Assembly (NCBI GenBank): GCA_038373885.1
Contig: JAWZYV010013132.1
Location: 248,001 to 312,000 of the forward strand
Origin: Cheiracanthium punctorium
Lineage: Eukaryota; Arthropoda; Arachnida; Araneae; Cheiracanthiidae
DNA length: 64,000 nucleotides
Direction: 5' to 3'
This document shows, piece after piece, positions 53,770 to 64,000 of this stretch. Numbering within the stretch: the stretch's first letter is position 1; every line of letters begins with the position of its first letter. Below the pieces are notes generated by a model. It did no database searches. It was not told where the DNA came from and worked only from the letters and a program-made list of their open reading frames with translations. A program made the translations under genes and the position numbers.

Positions 53770-54760
53770 ATAGAGATAGTCATATATTATTCTATATCCT
53801 TATTATTTTTATCGTATCTTTAACGGATATTTTAATGATTTGAAATTTAAAAAATTAAAAAATTAAATCTCGTTATAAATTTTATTTATTTCAACCTGAA
53901 CATCAATATTTATAAGAAATATTCATTTTGCTTCTTCATAATTTGAATCTTTTCTTGAATCGAACAATCTAAAATACAAGCCGTACTTGTTTAAATCAGT
54001 ATTATTTATTGAGAGCTAAGCATATATATTAGAAGAATGATATCTAATATTTAATATTTTCACGAATTATGCGGCTATCATCAAATTACCGTACTAAAAT
54101 TTTTAGTTATTAAATACCTCTAAGTTCAATTCAATACCTATTTTGAAATGATTAATTATTACAAGGAGTTAGAACCAATAAACATTAATAAAGCAATCAA
54201 TCTATCAGTTAACAAAAAATTACATAAAAACGATACAATTTTAAATTTCGAAGTAAACTAAATTTTAATGAAAATAATAAAATGTAAAAATAATTTCACG
54301 TGAAATCTACCTTTAATTTTTTTTCCTTTATAAGCAAAACGGTTTGAAAAATAAAATATTCACTCTAGAAGACTCACTTGGTCAAATTAAAGAGAAATTA
54401 GACAAATAAAAATGGATGTCTTCAAATGATTAAAGCTTGAACCTTACACAACCATCCCATTGTAGAATCACAATTACGATGAATAAATTGGAGGATTATT
54501 AGTTATTAGCATTTAAATAAATCGATTTATTTCACAAACGAAAGTATCGTAGTGAAAATTATCTCCGTCAATATTCTTGGCGAGTCTGGGAATATTTTTG
54601 TAATACAGCAAGTCTATAAGGGAATGTGTCATCAACAAAAAATTGCAAGAATTAGTACAAATAGCATTGAAAATACTTTCTCTATATTTTAAACCTTCAC
54701 AGCTTAGTATTTTTTCCGATTTTAAAAAGATTACAAAGTAATTCTGTCCGAATGGAGATG
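53770..54760. other. Very AT-rich, no gene seen
   Basis: No feature recognised. Confidence 0.5.
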
Positions 54761-54764
54761 ATTA

Positions 54765-54992
54765 TGTTGTTGTTGTTGTCAATCTCGGAATTATCTATCA
54801 GGGTTAGACAATCCCCATGAATCCAAAAACTCATGGTAAAGAAGAATGAGCAGCTTCAACTAACTCGAAGGCCTTGGGTACCAGAGGGAGAAGACTGACT
54901 TAGCCCTGAGCACCGATTTTATCTGCCTTTTACGACACGCAGTGTCTACGTCTGGACAACACTTACCCCGGTCACCGCTCGAGGCAGAGTGG
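54765..54992 (-). mobile_element. SINE-like repeat
   Basis: A (GTT)n tract at 54765-54779 is the tail of a minus-strand retroposon. Next to it 'cggaattatctatc' resembles 'ccaattatctacac' beside the tail of the SINE at 42558. The body is GC-richer than the surroundings and has no coding capacity. I do not see a convincing B box, so tRNA origin is unproven. Confidence 0.45.
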
Positions 54993-55027
54993 ATTATACT
55001 AAACATTAAAGAATAAAAAAGAAAAAA

Positions 55028-56615
55028 CAGCCTGAGTAAAACTTTTAAGGCCAATAAAAATTTTTGAGAAATGGAAAAATCTTTCACTGAGTACAAAAAT
55101 ATGATTTGATCGATAATTATTATCCTTAAATACAAGTAAAAAATGCAGCAAAATTCATTTGTAAATATTTTATCATCAGAAAGTATTATATAACAGAGGT
55201 AAGATTCCAGCCTGAGTAAAAACTTTAAGGCCAGCGTATAAAATAGCATAAAAGACAGACAGCAACGAACTTTCAGAAGCTTGTGTAGGAGCCATTCATT
55301 CTAATTACTTCAAATATTCCTTTTTTCATGGATGAAATTTGTTTTCGTAAAGGTTCAGGGTCGTTTTAGACCATTCGTCTTCAATAGTAGATTTCAGTTC
55401 AACTGATGATGTAAAATGTCTCCCATTTGCATAAACTCTTCTTACAAATTAACCCCTAAGTTCTCAGTTGGGTTGACATCTGGAGATTTAGCTGGCCATT
55501 TCAAAGTTTCAACATTGTTGATATGGAATCTGTTTTTTGTACTGTTACTCGAATGGATAGGTGCATTATCTTGCTGATATTTTCAATTTTCTCCTGCAAC
55601 AGATTCAGCATTTGTAAAAGATGTCTTGCTTCTGCACATAGATATGATTGTGATTTCATTTCACACAAAACAAACACAGTTGAACCGACACCATTGTAAG
55701 CAAAACATCTACAGGTCATCACAGAGCCTTCACCTAACATCCTAATTGGCGCTTAGAGAATACTTCTTTTCCTTTTCTTAAATCATGCTATTAGTACTTC
55801 GTGCTGTCTGGTCCATTCAAATTCCTTCTTTTTTAATTAGAAAAAATTATTTCTATCTAACGGTTATTCCAGGCCATTACATGCTGGCTAAGGTTCAAAC
55901 GATCTATTTTGTGCTTCTGCAGCAACTGAGCCTTTGCGAATTTGGCTGTAAAAATATAACTTCCAGAGCTTCCAATTGTGTTATACTCCATTTTTTGACA
56001 AACATTTAAGCGTGTCACCGGAAAAAGTTTTCTGGCTGAGTCCTTTCCAGTAGATGCAAGTTTGCAAACTCTTTTTCAACACGCGAAGACGAAGCTTTAG
56101 GTATTTCCCCGGTATTCTTTTTGCCATAATTGTCTTTCAAACCTCAAAAATTGTTGACTACAGTCTTTGATCTTCGTATCCTTATTGCAATAGTACAGCT
56201 ATTCATTCCTGCTGAAGGAAGAGTTCCAATCTGCCCTCTTTCATGATCAGTTAACTTCGTGCCCTTCACCATCTTCACAAAGAGCTCCAAAAGCTTCGAA
56301 GAAATGTAGGACAAATTTGCAAAGACGTGTCACAATCAAAGCAATTTCATTAATATTTGAGCCAGCATTTGTACATTTATTTTTAAAAAAATTACTGGTG
56401 GCCTTAAATATTTACTCAAGCTGAATATACCAGTTTTGTATATGCGAAATTTTCAGATAATTATACAATTTATAAATTCTGTTTGTTGTGTGCGTTATTT
56501 GTTAACAATGAACTGCAGCAATCATTAATGTAATAGTACTCGAATCCGTTTTATTTATTTCATTTTTCCATTTTCTCAAACATTTTTACTGGCCCTAAAG
56601 TTGTTACTAAGACTG
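55028..56615 (-). mobile_element. Tc1-like transposon with IR/DR ends
   Basis: The outer ends are CAGCCTGAGTAAAACTT (55028) and, inverted, CAGTCTTAGTAACAACTT (ending 56615, then TA). A second copy of the end motif lies inside on each side (55208 and about 56424). Two direct repeats within each inverted end is the IR/DR design of many Tc1 elements. It holds a broken transposase gene. Confidence 0.8.
55270..56272 (-). pseudogene. Tc1 transposase, disabled
   Basis: The minus-strand ATG at 56272 starts MVKGTKLTDHERGQIGTL, then IAIRIRRSKTVVNNF: the paired-like helix-turn-helix. Near the other end, QQDNAPIHSSNSTKNRFHI (about 55580-55525) and WPAKSPDVNPTENL (about 55500-55458) are the second Asp block and the DxNPxEN block of the DDE catalytic core. 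It ends in GRVYANGR and ELKSTIEDEW (about 55430-55360). Stops after VVNNF, after NPTENLGVNL and elsewhere disable it. Intact Tc1 transposases are about 340 residues, and the spacing here fits. Confidence 0.8.
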
Positions 56616-56619
56616 TACA

Positions 56620-57960
56620 CCAACATTTAGAATGAGTGCAAGTTAGTATCCGAAAAACTCTAAAAATCTTCGAGTAAAAATGTCATTGGACAAACTAAGT
56701 GTTATCACTCTTCCATTTAAGATATTTTACGTAATTTCTTACTTTCAAATTAATTCTTATTCTAAAAGGAAGTACTAAAATAAGACGGTAATACTAGCAT
56801 ATTTTTCATACATTTTTCTAGCAAGGGTCTATATATTGCAACACTTTATCAAAATTTCTTTCTTTTTATTGATAGAGGAACTATGCCATTTTCAATCAGA
56901 CTTGGATAGTGATTTAATTTTTTTAATTGCTCTCTAATCGAATTAGCAGAGTCAAAATACTGACACATAGAAAGGTTTTTGAATATTTGAGCATATCCAT
57001 GTTAAATTGTCACAATATATTTATTTAAACTTTTAAAATTGCAAACAGAAATATAAATTGAATATATTAATATTTCAAGTGTCTTTTTCATCCTATATTG
57101 ATTCATCTCAGATTATTGCTAAAGAAATTAATTTAAAAATATAATTTACTGTTACCATTTAATTATTTTATTGCTATATCTTAGTACTTGATCTGGAAAA
57201 GTTCATAGTGGTTGAAAATATGTTTACAGTGTGCCCGCTAAAATTTGTTGCCAGTTAAATAATTTCTGAATGACAGGATAAGTAATATAAGTGGACAGGA
57301 CAGGATGCTAGTAATAAAAGTGGGGTCCAGGTATTATAAAGCTACCATGCGCTACACAAGAAAACTGCTTGCAGAGTCATGTGGATTTCGCTTTTCCTTT
57401 AAATCTCAAAAACATTGCGAGATACGCTAAAAAAAGCCAATTACAAAGTTGTTCATGATAATTTTACTATACCTGGATCAACTTTTATGATTATAGCTTT
57501 GCCATTCAGAAATTATTTGGGAGACAATAGACTTTGGCGGGCATAGTGCTTACAGAAAACATTTTGTGGAAAGAAAAGAAAAAAAAAATGAAAAATTAGA
57601 GAATTTATTTTGTATATAACTGGCAAATGAAGGAATATCATCCTCTCTAGTAGAAAGTATAAATCCATATGACTCAAATTCCATAAGGACAGAGTCATAG
57701 AGACGATCTCGTGATGTTCTTGCTTCCTGTATAGGTGGAGACTTTTCGTAGGTGGTCAAAGACAACCATCTGTCAACAGCGTTGGATTTCTGGCATTCAA
57801 AGGATCTTGGCAAGTGTTCCTCCGATTGCAAAAGGAGTAAAATGCAGGGTTTAAGAAAAGTCCTTGCCACATTTAAAAAAATCATAGAAAAGCAATAAAT
57901 TGTCGCATGAATATGCGGTTTGCACAGTACTACTTCTCAAGTTCTCGAATTTTTTTTTCA
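56620..57960. other. AT-rich, no gene seen
   Basis: Short ORFs near 57513-57885 lack recognisable domains. Confidence 0.45.
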
Positions 57961-57963
57961 CAT

Positions 57964-58640
57964 TGTAAAAGAATTACTTCCAAATTGTGTTCATAGGTGA
58001 CGCTGTACCGTCACAGTAAGAAAAACAAACGTAATGCGAGTTGTAGAATCATTTTATTAAGCAGAAAGCAATACCTTTCGTTACTAGAATTCAATGTGTG
58101 CACCTTTCGTTGCTCAAGCCACATCTAGGCGGTACTCAAATTATTCCCATGCACTCAAGTCATCCATGTCCATGTCTTGTACAGTCTCATGCGATCTTCG
58201 TGGCCGACCACTTCTTTTCCTAATTAAAACGCTTCCAGTCTCTAAAAACTTTAGATGACAGGCCAAAATGCTGTTTCGACTCGAAGGGTTTTTCTTAAAC
58301 ATATTACGAAACTTTCTCTGCACTGTAGTTATGGATTTTGATTAGAAATACCGACCTACGCAATGCGCTTTCTCAGTCGCTGTCATCAAAGCTAGAATGA
58401 ATATTCCCTCACCATAATGCTGTTTGAAACTCACGAAAAATTCCCATTGGCTCTCTCTGCTGAAAACTGGAGATGCAGCGCCATCTATGAACACAATTTG
58501 GTAGTAATTCGTTTTAAGATGGAAAAATAAATTCTTGATTCTGTGAAGTATTATTTTACGAGCCGCATACTCATACAACGATTTGTTGCTTTTCTGTGAA
58601 TTTTTGAAATGTAGAAGGCTTTTTCGGACATCCTGTATTG
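57964..58640 (-). mobile_element. mariner relic with internal deletion
   Basis: Inverted segments GAATTACTNCCAAATTGTG and 'ttcataG(G/A)tg(a/g)cgctg' occur at about 57970-58003 and 58480-58520. Beyond the latter, the element seems to run to 'cggacatcctgta' (58626-58638). Minus strand: RKFRNMFKKNPSSRNSIL (about 58315-58260) and GSVLIRKRSGRPRRSHETV (about 58235-58180) are the N-terminal helix-turn-helix and linker of a mariner-group transposase. Directly after it, YRLDV-type and KGAHIE-type C-terminal text appears (about 58125-58090), so the catalytic domain is deleted. Confidence 0.65.
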
Positions 58641-58959
58641 TAAATGCGTACTCATTTTAAGCAGAATTTAAAGTTCTTCAACTTTTGCACTGTATATCTG
58701 CTCATATTTTTTTGGCTCAGTTTTCGAAACATTTCAGAAAAACCGCAAAAACACCCCATTTTTGGTCACATTTTTCAACGTAGGAGCTGACGCTCACCTC
58801 GGCGGAGGGGAAAACCTAGCATAGTCATACTGGGACATAACTGAAGCTATGATATGAAGCTATGATTAAAACAATAAAACCTTTGCCAACAATTCTTTCC
58901 GCCTAAAACTATCAAACTACTGGATTAGATGTTGTGACTCAGAAATTATACTTTTAAAA

Positions 58960-60560
58960 AAAATCACAAAAGAAAGGAAATAAATGCACAGTAAATCGAA
59001 ATATAGATTTAAAAAAATAGATTTTACCAGTAAAACATCATATATAATTTAAAACCATAATGAAATCATAATAATAAAATATAAAAAATCTATATATTCT
59101 GTCAGGGAATTAAAGCTTTGATAAAAATACGTTATGATTTTTATTTATTAAGGTCTTCTCCAAATTTATATTTTATACTTTCCAGTTACATATTGAACTA
59201 TCAGCAAAGATGCATATTTTATTCTTTTCTACCAAAATAAATAATATATTTGTGATTTTTATTCGTTTAAACTCTTTGAATTCACGTTTGCAGTTTACCA
59301 AATACATATTTGAAAAGCAGAGAAGATCGATCCATGCTAAGAATTTTTTGTATCAAAATAAATTATATATATAGAGTGAACATAGGATTTAGATTTCTAA
59401 GGCACTTATATCATAAACATTTAGATTAATAATAGATTTTATCTCTGAACGGACTAGTTTAAAGTTAACTACAAAAATATATAATTTTATTCCACTAACA
59501 GTCTCTATACAAGGCAAATTCTCAAAACATTTCATAAACGCTCACAACAATGCTCTTAAAATTTTTGGGAGATTACCTGTATAGAAATAATAGGTAAATA
59601 AAAATAGATCTATTTTATTGGAAAACGATTATAAATTTGAAGGACATAGAAACATGTACAACACTGAAATACTTCAGATATATTCAGTACAAAACACGAA
59701 GATCTTGCACAATAAGCCCATACATGATATGAGATAAATTACGTTTTATGAACAATTTTAAACATTAATTTCTGCGCAGTTTCAAGAGAAAGTTTGTACA
59801 TTGACCATTCAGTCAAACATTTTTTGATGTGTTTTTTAAATTTGATTTTAGTTTGAACTTTGTAAGAGAGTGGCTCAGCAAAAAAAAAATAAAATAAAAT
59901 TATCTTCGAAAATTAATATGCATCGAACAGGAACCATAAATAAGTGTTTGAAGTGAAAATAAATAGCAGAAATATATTTGGAAAGTTAAGAGTATAAAAT
60001 TAGTATCATTTCTGTGAATATTTTTACTTTCATGAAATGAAATCCTTTGAGATACCATCGTTTTAGTTTTGACTGTGAAATTCACTACAAACATTGTTCA
60101 AAATTCCAAAAGTAAAATCGTCTTCTAAGACACAGATAATCAAAACATTCTACCAGTTGTTGTAACATTTTAGTTTTGAAGCGATTTTTTATGGAACTAT
60201 TACCTGAAAGTTAGTTTTAAAAAAGAAGAAATAAAGATGAGTGTAGCATAATTTACTCCTTTCAAAATAGGTAACCTTGTTCGAATAATAATACCTGCAG
60301 ATGTTAAAAGTTTGAGTTTCTAAAATTATTTAACGTAATATATAATTTAATTGTAATATATTATATAATTGTAATATATAATATAAATAACATTGATTTA
60401 ATTCAGTGTAACGTAAGCAATATTTTGGCAATCAACTTATGAATAAACGAATTTTATATTAAGCAATAAAACTACTCTCATACTTTAAGCATTTTGATTT
60501 ACAAATTGTGACCATTTTTATTAATACAGATTAAGTGCTTTTTAACAAGCAATCTCGAGC
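58960..60560 (+). repeat. Duplicated upstream flank of a Gr locus (copy 3)
   Basis: Matches 4010-5480: 'gaaaggaaNtaaatgcaca', 'accagtNNaacatcatatat' and 'aatttaaaaccataa' at 58975-59062, then 'gcaatattttggcaatNaa' (about 60416) and 'cattttgatttaNNNNttgtga' (60490). More diverged than copies 1 and 2 are from each other. Confidence 0.65.
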
Positions 60561-60583
60561 GCAGATCAGCTTTAAATTTGGAC

Positions 60584-61777
60584 ATGCTTCGACCGCGCTT
60601 CAAAAATTTATTTTCTCTCCGAAATTCGAAAATCATTCCTCTTTCAAGGCAAAAGCAAAATGTAAAGAAAGTCGAAAATTGTGCTATGGACATATTTTCC
60701 ATTATAAACAAACACATGTGGGCACATGGAATTGGATTTGAAAAAGGTTTCGACTTTTCTAGAAAGTACATAGCAATGACAATTTTATCCCTTTTATTAG
60801 CAATAATCGCTGAAGGAAATTCTGTTTATTCTATATGTGATCGACTAAATATTTCTATGAAGGCAAACTTGGTAACGCGTAAAGTTCACCTGGCAGGTAT
60901 TTCAATTCAAATTCTATGCGTTTTGAACAGAATAATACTCTACAGGAAAAGAAGAAATCTAAAGAATATCTCCCGCTATTTGTCTAAAACATATGCTAAA
61001 GTGTGCTCAGACAAAATGTCTTTGAAGAAATTTAGATGGAAATTGATACTTATACTTTTTATAAGAGAGGTATCTTTTTACGCTTTCGTAGGAGTGCGTA
61101 TGTATCACATGTATATGTCTATGAGAACTAGTAAGGCATATCACGGGTTCATACCACCGCCGTTCTCTTATTATTCTCTTGCTGTTAGCGCAATGCTTAA
61201 CCATGCCGGTTATGTCGATACGTCTATCGCTGCTTACTTTTGTTCTGTTTGCTTTGTGATGACCGAATCCCTGAGAGCATTATACGAAAAGCTCCAGCAC
61301 ATCAGTTCTGAAGATATCAGACATGTCTCTGAGGCTTTCGTGGAAGTGCGCGCAAATATTTTAAAAATTAACCGTGAGATCCATCCATGCTTACTCATAA
61401 CTGTTGCGCAAACACTGGCCATAGTTTTCCAAGAATTCTATTACGCAGTATATGCTAACTTTAGTTTGTCACCCATAGCACACACATATCTCATATCCTC
61501 TATGTTTTCACAATTTGTCTGCATGTGCTTGTATAATTCATATATTTCAAATGCTGCTTCTGATATTAAAAACACGGCACTAAAGTTCTCTATGAGGGAG
61601 CCAAAACTGTCACACTTCATCGCCCCGCTGAAGGAGGCGGACATTGAAGGATTCAAACTGCTTGATTCCATTGTCCTGAGTAAAAGTCTAATACTGTCAG
61701 TAATCGGAAATCTACTTACGTATGGCATACTTATTGCCACTTTCAGTTCTAATTCTGTTGCATCTGACAGCAAATAG
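60584..61777 (+). CDS. Gustatory receptor family 7-TM chemoreceptor
   Basis: 397 codons from the ATG at 60584 (MLRPRFKNLF). Two codons further up is only a TTG, so 60584 is the real start and agrees with the paralogues. Conserved DIFSIINKHMWAHGIGFE, seven hydrophobic segments at the same places as in 46819, and LLTYGILIATF with T379-Y380 in TM7. Expected chemosensory cation channel. Differences from the paralogues lie mainly in the loops after TM1 and TM3, plus an extra residue in PLKEADIEGF and SLILS instead of GLILS at the start of TM7. A likely acceptor is CAG at 60562-60564. Downstream AATAAA occurs near 62020 and 62042. No damage seen. Confidence 0.92.
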   Translation: MLRPRFKNLFSLRNSKIIPLSRQKQNVKKVENCAMDIFSIINKHMWAHGIGFEKGFDFSRKYIAMTILSLLLAIIAEGNSVYSICDRLNISMKANLVTRKVHLAGISIQILCVLNRIILYRKRRNLKNISRYLSKTYAKVCSDKMSLKKFRWKLILILFIREVSFYAFVGVRMYHMYMSMRTSKAYHGFIPPPFSYYSLAVSAMLNHAGYVDTSIAAYFCSVCFVMTESLRALYEKLQHISSEDIRHVSEAFVEVRANILKINREIHPCLLITVAQTLAIVFQEFYYAVYANFSLSPIAHTYLISSMFSQFVCMCLYNSYISNAASDIKNTALKFSMREPKLSHFIAPLKEADIEGFKLLDSIVLSKSLILSVIGNLLTYGILIATFSSNSVASDSK

Positions 61778-62457
61778 TGGATAAGACACTTTGACAATCG
61801 CCACATACGAACATGCGTATTGTTTGAAGCATTGCTTTTGTGTTAACCAACTGAAAAAAAATAATTAACACACAGCGCGAGGGTTAAGAAATGCCAGAAG
61901 GTTAAGAAGCGGTAATCTGATACAATTTCATAAGCAATGTTAAAAGCAAGGCCTTACTCTAATGTTTAAGTAAATATATTTAAATAACGCTCAAGTAAGC
62001 AAACACGAGATTTCCTTAATAAATTCTGGGAAAAAGATAGAGGAATAAAAATTATGAAATCCGCTACATCTTCTTTGTGACAGAAAAAAAAATCACGCCA
62101 GAGATACGAAGAAAGTATGAAAATCAATCTGTAAATGTTTTCGATCCCCTGGTGCAAATAGTTTATTTTGTGTAACAAGACAATGAGGCACATTTTGTTT
62201 CTTGGACATAGCTCTTTAAATGCAATTACGAAGAACTGTTGCAGAAATTTCGGTATTTCGTTAAACCAGTTCTATGATTAATGAGCGTTCCTTCGTCTAT
62301 CGGCAATTTCTTCAATTGCATAGTATAGCATAAAATGACTCTTCTTGCTCATTTGCATAAGGATTTATTATTATCTGTAGTGCCTGCTATAGGTAAAACT
62401 GTTTAAAATTTCTGGTGAATGCTTCAAATATTTGAAAGTATCTTAAGTTAAAGATAA
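61778..62457 (+). repeat. Gr 3' flank
   Basis: Shares blocks with 48013-48240 and 49330-49470 (for example 'gcttttgtgtta', 'gttaaaccagttct', 'catttgcataaggatt'). No gene. Confidence 0.6.
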
Positions 62458-62461
62458 TTAA

Positions 62462-62737
62462 CCCATTTATGCCTAGTGTTCCTTTTTTGGGACGGCAATT
62501 TCACTATCAGTCGAAAACGATATTTATTTTGCCTTGGCTTTATTCACGAGTATTGATCTTCAACTCTAGAAAATATTTTAATATGACCGAGTAAGGTGTT
62601 GAATTTTCAGTTTTTATGAATAAAAATTTTAAAAGAAATCATCCCTTGTTCAAGTAGTTGATTTCCGAAATTTATCTATTGTTGCTGGCAATAACAAAAA
62701 CCGAAGAAAGTCGAAAATGTATCTGGGAACAAATGGG
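62462..62737. mobile_element. piggyBac-type MITE, third family
   Basis: 276 bp between TTAA at 62458-62461 and 62738-62741, with ends CCCATTTATGCC and, inverted, CCCATTTGTTCC. Near the left end 'agtgttcc' followed by a short GGGA palindrome recalls the 9480 family. No coding capacity. Confidence 0.8.
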
Positions 62738-62759
62738 TTAAAATAACTGTTTCATACAA

Positions 62760-64000
62760 AATATTTCATTATGATCTATTTCCGTATGGTTGGTTGGTGT
62801 CGTGTCCATGGGGAGATCTACAGATGACCATGAGTGTACAGAACACAGCTGGCTATCTCCTTGAAGTTATCGGAGTATAGACTCTTTTCGATGTCCAAGG
62901 GGAAGAATCCCCCGAGCCGAGCCAGAGATCTTAAAATGGCAGGGCAGTCAAATATGTGTTTTGGAGTCAGTAGAATATTATCGCAATTATTGCAGGGACG
63001 GTAGATTCTATTGCCATCTGTTTGGATCTTCATGTCTCGATAGTGGCCTGTTCTAAGGCGAGTAATAGTTTTAGTGAGGTCCCTATTAGCGTTTATTTCA
63101 CAAATCTGTGAGTCTTTTTTAAGGGTGTTTTCTCTTAGACGGTACCTTGCAATCGCATTCACATCGTCAAGAGTGACTCTGTTGATATTTCCATCATTGA
63201 GATTTCTCCCTTCCTTGGCAAGTTGATCTGCCTCCTCATTTCCAGGGATGCCAACGTGCGCAGGCATCCACTGCAGAATACATATCTTGTTTAATTTGTC
63301 AATTTCATTCAATTGGTGTATGATATCATGGGTTAGCCTTGATTGACCGTTATTTATTGCTTCTAAGGCAGCTTTGGAGTCACAAAAGATGACAAGCCCA
63401 TTAGCTTTGTTAGTATTGATGAGTAAGATGTATTCATGCAATGCATAATTTATTGCTCTAAGTTCACTGGTGAAATTTGAAGCAATGGATCCAGTGCCCA
63501 ATGAATGGTTCGTAGTTAAGCCGTTGGGCAATACAAAGTGTACACCCGCTCCTCCTTTTTGAATAGTTTTGTCAGCTGAGCCATCAGTATATGCATGGAC
63601 AAGGTTACTTTCCGACATTGCATTGATAGTCTGCATATCCTTTTCAAAAATATCTGATGCAAATTCCTTTTTGGAGCATGGAACAATGAGATTGGTGTTG
63701 ACAGTAGTATTCCTGGGTAAGCACTTACAGACTGTGGGCTTCTCCAGGAAAACAAGGGTGCTGTGCTCGTGACCGATCTCTCGTCTTATGTCGGAATCAA
63801 ACTGTAAAGTAGATGATATTTTAATTCTGGTTTTCTTGGATCAATTTTCAAAGGTTCATCTTGAAATGTGGTCTGGGTCACGACATCGTATTTTGTTAGT
63901 AAAGTTTATGGTTTGGTACTTACTTCTGTTTTTGAGTGAGGTGAGGCCACAATCTCGTATCACTTTTTCAATGTTTGTAGAGGAAACAGCGCCACAGAAA
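62760..64000 (-). mobile_element. 3' part of a LINE (RNase H-bearing), continues beyond the window
   Basis: The minus-strand pol region runs off the right edge. Upstream of the RNase H frame, a stop (TGA at 63841-63843) and at least one frameshift lie between 63840 and 63960 (conceptual CGAVSSTNIEKVIRDCGLTS in another frame), so this copy looks dead. The 3' end is probably a little below 62818; no poly-A seen. Confidence 0.7.
62818..63636 (-). CDS. LINE ORF2 C-terminus: RNase H and zinc knuckle
   Basis: 272 codons from the ATG at 63636; the frame is open further up to 63840, so the ATG is probably internal to a longer pol protein. The RNase H domain has YTDGSADK (first Asp), TSELRAINYAL (Glu), VIFCDSKAALEAI (Asp) and MPAHVGIPGNEEADQLAKEG (His and last Asp), a full catalytic set for cutting RNA in RNA-DNA hybrids. 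After it comes a C-x2-C-x8-H-x4-C-like knuckle (CNNCDNILLTPKHIFDC). Non-LTR elements of the I/LOA/R1-related groups have this order. The reverse transcriptase and endonuclease would lie to the right. Apparently intact in this stretch although the wider copy is broken. Confidence 0.85.
   Translation of the reverse strand: MQTINAMSESNLVHAYTDGSADKTIQKGGAGVHFVLPNGLTTNHSLGTGSIASNFTSELRAINYALHEYILLINTNKANGLVIFCDSKAALEAINNGQSRLTHDIIHQLNEIDKLNKICILQWMPAHVGIPGNEEADQLAKEGRNLNDGNINRVTLDDVNAIARYRLRENTLKKDSQICEINANRDLTKTITRLRTGHYRDMKIQTDGNRIYRPCNNCDNILLTPKHIFDCPAILRSLARLGGFFPLDIEKSLYSDNFKEIASCVLYTHGHL

Noticed and set aside
60578..60583. Start of the receptor at TTG (60578)
   Set aside because: The ATG at 60584 matches the conserved M(L/F)RPR start of the paralogues; TTG is not a usual eukaryotic start.

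Overview
This is eukaryotic DNA: AT-rich, no operons or ribosome binding sites, and full of transposon remains. The only convincing cellular genes are arthropod gustatory-receptor (Gr) type chemoreceptors. A chelicerate, perhaps a spider, is my best guess for the source; this is a guess, not a demonstration. There are four intact single-exon receptor ORFs at 6113-7279 (+), 36070-37263 (-), 46819-48012 (+) and 60584-61777 (+). Two broken copies lie at 5482-5789 and 9211-9475. Three of the intact genes (36070, 46819, 60584) are close paralogues; the one at 6113 is an older branch. The loci arose by segmental duplication. More than 1.3 kb upstream of the ATG is shared by 3660-5480, 45517-46800 and 53345-60560 (interrupted), and in inverted form by 37264-38097. 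Every copy keeps a likely 3' splice site just before the start codon, so a separate 5' exon is likely.

Everything else is mostly mobile DNA, layer upon layer. 0-5.5 kb: dispersed repeats and Gr upstream flank. 5.5-9.5 kb: broken Gr, intact Gr, broken Gr. 9.5-18.5 kb: a TTAA-flanked MITE with a large palindrome, a pogo/Tigger remnant with a mariner foldback element inside it, a Helitron with a 156-bp repeat array, a dead mariner, and a large foldback element. 18.5-35.2 kb: Helitron-derived tandem units in both orientations, a hAT element with a perfect 8-bp target duplication, and a 2.7-kb unclassified element with terminal inverted repeats. 35.2-38.1 kb: inverted Gr locus. 38.1-45.5 kb: nested transposons. 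45.5-49.5 kb: Gr locus. 49.5-59 kb: two Tc1-like elements, a mariner relic, MITEs and SINE-like repeats. 59-62.4 kb: Gr locus. 62.8-64 kb: the 3' end of a LINE carrying RNase H.

The most striking signals are hammerhead-ribozyme-like motifs of the minimal, palindromic-stem-III type known from Penelope-like elements, at three places. A nearly perfect 140-bp inverted pair sits about 45 bp past the stop codon of the Gr gene at 36070. A single copy lies at about 38.9 kb. Another inverted pair lies at about 42.5 kb, and one of its two ribozymes is split by a tRNA-derived SINE. That last pair is inside a hAT element, which is itself inserted into one copy of a tandem duplication whose other copy took a piggyBac-type MITE at the same place.

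Together the window reads as a rapidly duplicating chemoreceptor cluster embedded in, and interrupted by, many kinds of transposons. All protein calls are from reading translations by eye. Membrane-segment positions and similarity statements are estimates, not computed values.
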